Below are positions 1-5,334 of a stretch of DNA of 5,334 bases, piece after piece. The notes under the pieces were generated by a model. The model was not told the origin of the DNA. It did not search any database and saw only the letters and a program-made list of their open reading frames with translations. The DNA lies in assembly GCA_017853235.1 (NCBI GenBank), contig JAFMJX010000129.1:1-5334 (forward strand), written 5' to 3'. The position numbers were made by a program, and so were the translations under genes. Source of the DNA: Chitinophagaceae bacterium (GTDB taxonomy: Bacteria; Bacteroidota; Bacteroidia; Chitinophagales; Chitinophagaceae). Positions within the stretch are counted from its first letter, which is position 1. Every line of letters starts with the position of its first letter.

Positions 1-1835
1 GGTAATGTTTTTTGACTACGATCATGATCATCCCACTCTTGTTGTGCCATTAATGATGGTACTGCCAAAAAGCAAACTACACTCGCAATAATAGCTGCTA
101 TTCTTTGATTCATGAATTTGGTGAACCATACTGCTACTTGCAATACACCTAATCCTATCCAAATTGCAAATGCATAAAAAGAACCTACATAAGCATAGTC
201 TCGTTCACGAGGCTGTAAACTTACTTGATTCAAATAAAGAATGATTGCTAATCCAGTAAAGAAGAACAACAACCCTGTTACAACAAAATCTTTTTTATTT
301 TGTTGGTATTGGAAAATAAAACCTATGATTCCTAAAATAAATGGCAACATAAATAAAGTATTATGTGCTTTATTTTGATTTTTTATAGTATCAGGTAATT
401 TAGACTGATCTCCAAAAAATAAATTATCTATGAACGAAATACCAGTAATAAAATTACCATCACGTACGTTACCAAAACCTTGCAAATCATTTTGCTTACC
501 AGCGAAATTCCATAGGAAATATCGCAAATACATAAATCCAAATTGATAATTGGTAAAATATTTAATATTATCTCTAAGTGTGGGCGCCTCCCCATCTACG
601 ACACCAGCAAATGCTTTGTAACTATCCATTTGTCCACGATCATTTTCCCCATCCCACATTCTTGGAAACAAATGAGCCGATGGCGCTGAACTCCAATCAC
701 GTTTATAGTTTTTACCAGACAATTCGTAAGAATGAGGAGCTTTTACATATTGATCTCCGTTTTCTACATTATCCACTTTGTCTGTATAATCTGGACCATA
801 TAATATGGGCCAATCTCCATATTGTTCACGTCCTAAATAACCCACTAAAGTAACCGGATTATCAACGTTATACATATCCACAGCCGGATCTGCGTTTGAA
901 CGAATCATGGTGGTGACGTAGGAAGTGTATCCTAGTAACATAAAAATCATACACCATACCCCTAATTTTAAAAAGTATAACCCTTTTTTATTGGCATAAT
1001 AAATTCCAAATCCAAGTATCCCTGCTACCAATAAAAAGAAGAAGATAAAACCACTAAAGAAAGGAAGCCCCATTGAATTCACAAAATTCACATCAAAAGC
1101 ACCCGCCCATTTAATAGTATATTGAATCACTACCACTTGAATAAAACCAGTGATCACCACGCCTACTAAAAATGCAATAAAAGCGCCCATAAAAGAAGGC
1201 TTGTATTGTCTAAAATAGTAGACCATAACAATGGCTGGAATTGTCAATATGTTTAATAAATGGACACCTATGGAAATACCCATCATGTAAAAAATAAAAA
1301 TGATCCATTTATCTGCACCTGGTTCATCTGCTTTATGTTCCCATTTCAAAATGGCCCAAAATACTAAAGCTGTAAAAAAGGAACTTAATGCATACACCTC
1401 CCCTTCCACAGCACTATACCAAAATGAGTCGCTGAATGTATATGCCAAAGCACCTACAATTCCTGCTCCCATGATCCCAATGATTTGAAATCCTGTGGGC
1501 TCAGCCCCAACAGTTTTAACCACTATTCTTTTTGCAAAATGGGTTATGGTCCAAAATAAAAACAAAATAGTAAACCCACTTGCTAATGCACTCATAGTAT
1601 TTACCGCTTTGGCTGCAGTCAATGGATTGTCACCAAAAAGAATAATGAATAATCTCCCTAACAACACAAACATGGGTGCTCCTGGAGGATGTGGAATTTG
1701 TAATTTATAAGCACTGCTGATAAATTCTCCGCAATCCCAAAAACTGCCTGTGGCTTCTGTTGTCATAACATATACGGTACAAGCAATAAGGGTTACCAAC
1801 CACCCTGTCCAATTATTGATTTTTTTGAATTCCAT
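1..1835 (-). CDS. DUF2723 family polytopic membrane protein (protein O-mannosyltransferase-like, GT-C type), 3' end outside window
   Basis: The frame is open from an ATG at 1835-1833 to the left edge, giving 611 full codons; family members are usually around 1,000 residues or more, so the C-terminal part is missing. The N-terminus has one hydrophobic segment (about residues 11-24), then the family signature WDCGEF at residues 33-38 and HPPGAP at 49-54. Further on come IGVHLLN (about 190), many hydrophobic membrane helices, a polar extracytoplasmic stretch (about 310-450), and RERDYAYVGSF (about 542-552). The visible end carries EWDDHDRS, also conserved. Family knowledge: DUF2723 belongs to the GT-C membrane glycosyltransferase group and is annotated as protein O-mannosyltransferase-like; the acidic residues D34 and E37 in the first loop could be the catalytic acids (inference). 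Donor and acceptor are unknown. It would sit in the inner membrane with its active site facing the periplasm. An AAGGTGA ribosome site precedes the ATG. It is divergent from mtaB. The family call is firm; the enzymatic activity is not shown. Confidence 0.9.
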   Translation of the reverse strand, partial: MEFKKINNWTGWLVTLIACTVYVMTTEATGSFWDCGEFISSAYKLQIPHPPGAPMFVLLGRLFIILFGDNPLTAAKAVNTMSALASGFTILFLFWTITHFAKRIVVKTVGAEPTGFQIIGIMGAGIVGALAYTFSDSFWYSAVEGEVYALSSFFTALVFWAILKWEHKADEPGADKWIIFIFYMMGISIGVHLLNILTIPAIVMVYYFRQYKPSFMGAFIAFLVGVVITGFIQVVVIQYTIKWAGAFDVNFVNSMGLPFFSGFIFFFLLVAGILGFGIYYANKKGLYFLKLGVWCMIFMLLGYTSYVTTMIRSNADPAVDMYNVDNPVTLVGYLGREQYGDWPILYGPDYTDKVDNVENGDQYVKAPHSYELSGKNYKRDWSSAPSAHLFPRMWDGENDRGQMDSYKAFAGVVDGEAPTLRDNIKYFTNYQFGFMYLRYFLWNFAGKQNDLQGFGNVRDGNFITGISFIDNLFFGDQSKLPDTIKNQNKAHNTLFMLPFILGIIGFIFQYQQNKKDFVVTGLLFFFTGLAIILYLNQVSLQPRERDYAYVGSFYAFAIWIGLGVLQVAVWFTKFMNQRIAAIIASVVCFLAVPSLMAQQEWDDHDRSQKTL

Positions 1836-1837
1836 TT

Positions 1838-1844
1838 TCACCTT
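1838..1844 (-). promoter_or_regulatory. Ribosome binding site of the DUF2723 gene
   Basis: On the minus strand AAGGTGA lies just upstream of the ATG at 1835, with about five bases between the GG core and the start codon. It is a modest Shine-Dalgarno match, but it supports this ATG, which also begins the hydrophobic N-terminus expected for the family. Confidence 0.5.
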
Positions 1845-1855
1845 TTTAGTAGTTG

Positions 1856-1863
1856 CAAACTTA
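1856..1863 (-). promoter_or_regulatory. Probable -7 promoter box of the DUF2723 gene
   Basis: The minus strand reads TAAGTTTG, an exact match to the Bacteroidota -7 consensus TAnnTTTG. Transcription would start roughly at 1848-1851, leaving a leader of about 15 bases that contains the AAGGTGA ribosome site. I see no clean TTTG-type -33 element at the usual distance, so the call rests on the -7 box and its position. Confidence 0.5.
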
Positions 1864-1940
1864 ATTGAAACTAGCCAAAATGGGAAATTAATGGCATCTT
1901 TAAGTATATTTTAAGATTTTAAGGTTCCCCCTAGGTTTTT

Positions 1941-1948
1941 TATCTTTG
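1941..1948 (+). promoter_or_regulatory. Probable -7 promoter box of mtaB, giving a near-leaderless transcript
   Basis: TATCTTTG matches the Bacteroidota -7 consensus TAnnTTTG exactly. Only six bases separate it from the ATG at 1955. Since transcription in this phylum starts a few bases after the box, the mRNA should begin at or within a few bases of the start codon. The -33 region has no clear TTTG. No Shine-Dalgarno sequence lies between the box and the ATG, in line with a leaderless start. Confidence 0.6.
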
Positions 1949-1954
1949 TGCCCC

Positions 1955-3250
1955 ATGAGCCCAAAACAGTCTGTCGCATTTCACACTTTAGGATGTAAAC
2001 TGAATTTTTCAGAAACTTCTACGCTTTCCAGGCAATTAGAAAAGGAAGGCTTTGAAAAGAAGGCTTTTACCGATATTGCCGATGTGTATGTCATTAATAC
2101 CTGCTCTGTTACCGAAAATGCAGACAAAGAATGCCGACAATTGGTTCGTCGAATACAAAGACAAGCACCAGAAAGTTTTGTGGTGATTACAGGTTGTTAC
2201 GCCCAATTGAAACCCCAAGAGATTGCTCAAATACCAGGTGTAGATTTAGTACTTGGAGCGGCTGAAAAATTTAATCTTGTGCAACACTTATCAACCCTTA
2301 CCAAAGGCGATGACACTAAAATTTGCAGTTGTGATATTGAAACGGTTTCTGGATTTAATGCCTCTTACTCCGTGAATGATCGTACCAGAACTTTTTTAAA
2401 AGTACAGGATGGTTGTGATTATAGTTGCACTTTTTGTACCATTCCCATGGCAAGAGGAAAAAGCAGAAGCGATAGTGTTCAAAATGTGGTGAAACAAGCC
2501 AATGCCCTAGAAAAAAATGGAGTCAAAGAAATTGTACTCACAGGTATCAACTTAGGTGATTTTGGAAAAGGCGCAGCAGGTGGAAGAAAACATCAAGAAA
2601 GCTTTTTTGAATTAGTGCAAGCATTGGATAAAGAAACAAAAATTCCACGTTACAGAATCTCCTCCATTGAGCCTAATTTACTTACCAATGAAATCATTGA
2701 ATGGGTGGCAGCAAGTGATCAATTTATGCCCCATTTTCACATTCCACTGCAAAGTGGATCTAATGAAGTTTTAAAATTAATGCAACGCAGGTATGCAACA
2801 GATTTGTATGAAGATAGGATTTCACAAATCAAAAAATTAATGCCACATGCTTGCATAGGTGTGGATGTGATTGTGGGATCCCCAGGTGAAACAGATGCAT
2901 ATTTTAAAGAAACCATGGATTTTTTACACACTCTTGACATTTCTTATTTGCATGTATTCACTTATTCAGAACGCGCCATGACAAAAGCATTAAATATAAA
3001 GCCAATCGTTCCTATGTCGGTTCGTCATGAACGAAATAAAATAGCGCGCAATTTATCATATCAAAAATTACAATTTTTTACTGCTCAACAATTTGGACAA
3101 ACTCGAAAAGTTCTTTTTGAATCTCCTAAAGCAGTAAAAGATAGTGAAGGATTATTGATGTTAGAAGGATACACTGACAACTATATTAAAGTTGAAACAC
3201 CCTACAGACCTGAATGGAGTAACCAAATTATAGATTGGACTTTATCCTAA
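1955..3250 (+). CDS. mtaB: tRNA (N6-L-threonylcarbamoyladenosine(37)-C2)-methylthiotransferase MtaB
   Basis: This radical-SAM methylthiotransferase converts t6A to ms2t6A at position 37 of ANN-decoding tRNAs, in the cytoplasm. The 431-residue protein is full length for the family. The N-terminal MTTase domain carries three cysteines for one iron-sulfur cluster: C14 (LGCKLN), C50 (NTCSVT) and C81 (TGCYAQ). The radical-SAM core has the CxxxCxxC motif C154, C158, C161 (GCDYSCTFC) for the SAM-binding cluster. The C-terminus, from about residue 375, resembles the TRAM RNA-binding domain (EGYTDNYIKV). LGCKLN and the GCDYSCTFC context favour MtaB over MiaB or RimO. An in-frame TTG at 1946 would add three residues but lies inside the promoter -7 box, so ATG 1955 is preferred. 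The gene ends in an in-frame double stop, TAATGA (3248-3253). It is divergent from the DUF2723 gene, converges on the NusG-like gene 7 bp away, and appears to be transcribed alone. Confidence 0.95.
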   Translation: MSPKQSVAFHTLGCKLNFSETSTLSRQLEKEGFEKKAFTDIADVYVINTCSVTENADKECRQLVRRIQRQAPESFVVITGCYAQLKPQEIAQIPGVDLVLGAAEKFNLVQHLSTLTKGDDTKICSCDIETVSGFNASYSVNDRTRTFLKVQDGCDYSCTFCTIPMARGKSRSDSVQNVVKQANALEKNGVKEIVLTGINLGDFGKGAAGGRKHQESFFELVQALDKETKIPRYRISSIEPNLLTNEIIEWVAASDQFMPHFHIPLQSGSNEVLKLMQRRYATDLYEDRISQIKKLMPHACIGVDVIVGSPGETDAYFKETMDFLHTLDISYLHVFTYSERAMTKALNIKPIVPMSVRHERNKIARNLSYQKLQFFTAQQFGQTRKVLFESPKAVKDSEGLLMLEGYTDNYIKVETPYRPEWSNQIIDWTLS

Positions 3251-3257
3251 TGAGAAT

Positions 3258-3776
3258 TTACATCACAGAGATCTCTTCTACTTTGAATTCTACAATCATC
3301 ATTAAATTCATAGATTCCAACTGAACAAACACCGTTTTTTTGCTCGCTTTTATCACTTCCCCTCTTTGACCCATAAACAATCCTTGATTAATAGCCACTT
3401 TAGTTTGTGGAGGAAGATTAGCCATGTTGACCACTTTAATGGAAGAATTGGCCATCCCTAAATACTTCTTTATGGCTTCAATCTCATTGTCTCGAATAAT
3501 GGCTGGTTTTTTTTCAAAATAGAGAAAGTTAACCACTCCATTTGTTTCTAAAACTTTAACCCGTTCGGGGGTAGCGATTTTTACAAAAACATAGGATCTA
3601 AATAAAGGCTCTTCTATTATTTTTTTACGATCAGACCATTGCCTTTCTTTTTTTTGAACGGGACACCAACTTTCTATGCCTTGTTGCATTAAAACATCGG
3701 CAGTCTTTTTTTCCCATTTTGATTTTGTGTAAATGACATGCCACTTTTTTTCCATCAACTTTTCGTCCACTTTCAT
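3258..3776 (-). CDS. NusG-family transcription termination/antitermination factor (UpxY/RfaH-like paralog)
   Basis: The 172-residue protein has the two-domain NusG plan. An NGN domain covers about residues 12-105, with WHVIYTKSKWEKK at the start and the family-typical PLFRSYVFV at 57-65. A KOW-like C-terminal domain follows at about 125-170 (GLFMGQRGEV at 132-141). NusG proteins bind RNA polymerase through the NGN domain and control pausing and termination. The divergence from housekeeping NusG and the WEKK/PLFxxYVFV pattern fit the specialised UpxY-type paralogs of Bacteroidota, many of which drive surface polysaccharide operons. Here no such operon is visible: the gene follows the S41 protease gene by 20 bp on the same strand and ends 7 bp from the convergent mtaB stop. 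The start is uncertain: ATG 3776 gives MKVDEKL before a second ATG at 3755 (residue 8), which begins right before the NGN domain. Neither has a strong Shine-Dalgarno sequence. The family is secure; the target transcripts are unknown. Confidence 0.88.
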   Translation of the reverse strand: MKVDEKLMEKKWHVIYTKSKWEKKTADVLMQQGIESWCPVQKKERQWSDRKKIIEEPLFRSYVFVKIATPERVKVLETNGVVNFLYFEKKPAIIRDNEIEAIKKYLGMANSSIKVVNMANLPPQTKVAINQGLFMGQRGEVIKASKKTVFVQLESMNLMMIVEFKVEEISVM

Positions 3777-3796
3777 AATGCTCTTTTAGTATAAAA

Positions 3797-5334
3797 TTAG
3801 CCTGCTTTTTTTGCGATCCAAGTGGGGTTAGGGAACTCGCTTAATAATTTACTTGCTTCATTGATTTGAGGGTCTTTTGCGACCATCTTTAACCAAGCTT
3901 GATATCTGTCTTGTTTGGTTTTATCAGGATTGTTATAAAATTTATCATGGTCTGCTTTTAAAGGAGCTACCACTAAATTTTCTTTCAATTTTAATCTGTT
4001 GTCATTTTGTTGCATAATGGCTTGTACTTGTTTACGATAAGCTACATATTTATCATACTTTAAATAAACAGGACGATCCATTTGAGTAGACACCCATTCT
4101 AGATCTTTCTTAAATGAATTTAGGGCAGTGTCTTTTGCAATTCGAGCATTGGCATTTGCAGCAATCGCACTTACAGTTGCATGATTGGGCCAAATTTGGA
4201 ACTTCGCTCTTGCAGTTTCATCCCAAGGCAAAGCAGATTCGTTGTCTTTTTCACGATATTTTAAAAACTCATATTCGTCAGGTAAAATCACATCTGGAAC
4301 AACTCCTTTTTTTTGTGTAGAACTTCCAGTGACTCTATAAAATTTTTGAAAAGTTAGTTTCACTGCACCATATTCTGTTTGAATTCCTAAGTCATCTAAA
4401 GGTTTTCCAAATGCAACATTGCGTTGAACTGTCCCCTTTCCATAACTAGAAGTACTTCCCATGATGATGCCTCTTTTATAATCTTGAATAGCCCCTGCGA
4501 ATATTTCACTTGCAGAAGCACTAAATTCATTCACCATCACTACGATAGGTCCATCATATATTAAACCTGGATTATCATCTGATAAAGTTTGAGAACGCCC
4601 TTCTCTATTTCTTATTTGTACAATGGGACCCTGGTCAATTAATAACCCCGCCATTTGCACCACTTCATACAAAGAACCACCTCCATTAAATCTAACATCA
4701 ATGGCAATACCTTTTACTTTTTCAGCTTTTAATTTTTCAATTTCTTTGGCCACATCCTTAGAACATCTTGGTCCATCTGCTCTATCAAAATCGGCATAAA
4801 AGTCAGGCAATAAAATATATCCGTATTTATCTGCCCCCTTTTGAATGACTACACTTCTAGCAAAACCTTCATCTAAAATTATTTTTTCACGAATTAAGGA
4901 AACCACTTTAATATTTCCATCCATTTTGCGAATGGTTAATCTTACTTCGGTACCTAAATCACCACGAATCAATTTGACTGCATCTTGTGTTTCATATCCT
5001 GATACATCCACTGGCTCTTCTGCTCCTTGTGCAATTTTTATAATAACATCATTTACTACAATTTGGCCCGATTTCCATGCTGCACCTCCTGGTTGAACAC
5101 TTGCAATTTTAACACCATTATCATCCTGCGTTAATTGTGCACCTATGCCATAAAATGTACCACTCATAGATTCTGTGAAAGAACGTTTTTCAACAGGAGC
5201 AAAATAATCAGTGTGCGGATCCATTAAACCAGTCACTGCATTCAAATACATATCAAATCTTTTCTCCTTGTCGGTTGTTTTTTCTAATTTATCAAATCTT
5301 CTGGTATATTCTTTTTTGATGGCAGCTCTTGTTT
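3797..5334 (-). CDS. S41 family carboxy-terminal processing (tail-specific) protease, 5' end outside window
   Basis: The frame stays open to the right edge, so the 511 visible residues are the C-terminal part of a protein that in Prc/Tsp-like relatives has around 700. The Met at 5251 is internal: FDMYLNAVTGLMDPHTDYFAP is conserved family sequence that continues upstream. Numbered from the first full codon (5332), a PDZ domain spans about 58-147 (GIGAQL, PGGAAWKSG), then the S41 core with DVRFNGGG (212-219) and SASASE with catalytic Ser273 (codon 4516-4514). The Ser-Lys dyad is completed by Lys299 in YGKGTVQ (4438-4436), and Asp284 of QDYKRG matches the conserved Prc Asp. From about 375 follows the charged helical C-terminal region of tail-specific proteases. 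Such enzymes act in the periplasm on C-termini of misfolded or regulated envelope proteins; the export signal would lie in the missing part. The NusG-like gene follows after 20 bp, suggesting co-transcription. All catalytic residues are present, so it should be active. Confidence 0.93.
   Translation of the reverse strand, partial: TRAAIKKEYTRRFDKLEKTTDKEKRFDMYLNAVTGLMDPHTDYFAPVEKRSFTESMSGTFYGIGAQLTQDDNGVKIASVQPGGAAWKSGQIVVNDVIIKIAQGAEEPVDVSGYETQDAVKLIRGDLGTEVRLTIRKMDGNIKVVSLIREKIILDEGFARSVVIQKGADKYGYILLPDFYADFDRADGPRCSKDVAKEIEKLKAEKVKGIAIDVRFNGGGSLYEVVQMAGLLIDQGPIVQIRNREGRSQTLSDDNPGLIYDGPIVVMVNEFSASASEIFAGAIQDYKRGIIMGSTSSYGKGTVQRNVAFGKPLDDLGIQTEYGAVKLTFQKFYRVTGSSTQKKGVVPDVILPDEYEFLKYREKDNESALPWDETARAKFQIWPNHATVSAIAANANARIAKDTALNSFKKDLEWVSTQMDRPVYLKYDKYVAYRKQVQAIMQQNDNRLKLKENLVVAPLKADHDKFYNNPDKTKQDRYQAWLKMVAKDPQINEASKLLSEFPNPTWIAKKAG

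Larger units (their letters stand above)
1836..1954. promoter_or_regulatory. Divergent intergenic region with two outward promoters and a tandem 8-mer
   Basis: This 119 bp gap separates two gene starts pointing away from each other and holds one TAnnTTTG box per strand (1863-1856 minus, 1941-1948 plus). Between them, at 1908-1923, ATTTTAAG occurs twice in direct tandem, with a further TTTAAG at 1899-1904. The repeat sits about where the -33 region of the mtaB promoter would fall, so it could be an upstream element, an operator, or merely AT-rich sequence. No RNA gene or terminator hairpin is apparent. Confidence 0.5.

Noticed and set aside
578..1710. Plus-strand open frames at 578-853, 1300-1488 and 1495-1710
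   Set aside because: They lie antisense inside the continuous DUF2723 reading frame, which carries recognisable conserved motifs throughout. Their own translations are low in complexity and match no family I recognise.
1946..1948. TTG as start codon of mtaB
   Set aside because: It overlaps the TATCTTTG promoter box and adds only three residues before a good ATG.
2036..2940. Minus-strand open frames at 2036-2230 and 2737-2940
   Set aside because: They are antisense shadows of mtaB, whose cysteine motifs and domains run through both stretches.
3221..3236. Weak CCAA...TTGG stem near the end of mtaB
   Set aside because: Four base pairs with no following U tract inside the coding region do not make a credible terminator.
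3268..3277. Perfect palindrome AGAGATCTCT near the convergent gene ends
   Set aside because: It is only 10 bp with no loop or U tract, lies inside the NusG-like coding sequence, and is easily explained by chance, so it is not called a terminator or operator.
4114..5096. Plus-strand open frames at 4114-4320 and 4845-5096
   Set aside because: They are antisense to the S41 protease, which is intact and carries its PDZ domain and C-terminal region at these places.
5249..5251. ATG at 5251 as the start of the S41 protease
   Set aside because: The same frame continues open to the window edge with family-like sequence (RRFDKLEK, DKEKRFD), and this Met lies inside a conserved block, so the true start is outside the window.
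1..5334. Mobile element, CRISPR array, toxin-antitoxin or defence system
   Set aside because: No inverted-repeat ends, transposase, integrase, spaced repeats or small paired genes were seen; the whole window is accounted for by four family-assignable genes and short gaps.

Overview
The window is AT-rich, densely coding DNA that looks like a member of the Bacteroidota, most likely near the Chitinophagaceae, although the genus cannot be fixed from sequence alone. The support is a DUF2723 (GT-C-type) membrane protein, an UpxY-like NusG paralog, a Bacteroidota-style tail-specific protease, and TAnnTTTG-type -7 promoter boxes in the only sizeable intergenic gap. All four genes are chromosomal housekeeping or envelope-type genes. 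There are no tRNAs, rRNAs, insertion sequences, CRISPR arrays or other mobile features.

Layout from left to right. Positions 1-1835 (minus strand) hold the N-terminal 611 codons of a DUF2723 polytopic membrane protein whose 3' end lies beyond the left edge. Positions 1836-1954 are a divergent promoter region with a TAnnTTTG box on each strand. Positions 1955-3250 (plus strand) hold a complete mtaB, the radical-SAM tRNA methylthiotransferase. After only 7 bp comes a convergent minus-strand pair: a NusG/UpxY-family transcription factor (3258-3776), preceded on its own strand by an S41 carboxy-terminal processing protease (3797 to the right edge, 5' end missing). The 20 bp between these two suggest co-transcription, protease first.

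Functionally, mtaB acts in tRNA modification (t6A37 to ms2t6A37). The S41 protease acts on envelope proteins and the DUF2723 protein is a probable envelope glycosyltransferase. The NusG paralog would modify elongation of particular transcripts. No single pathway joins the four genes. I found no convincing undescribed system. The points most worth a second look are the apparently leaderless mtaB start, the NusG paralog located away from any visible polysaccharide operon, and the near-abutting convergent gene ends.
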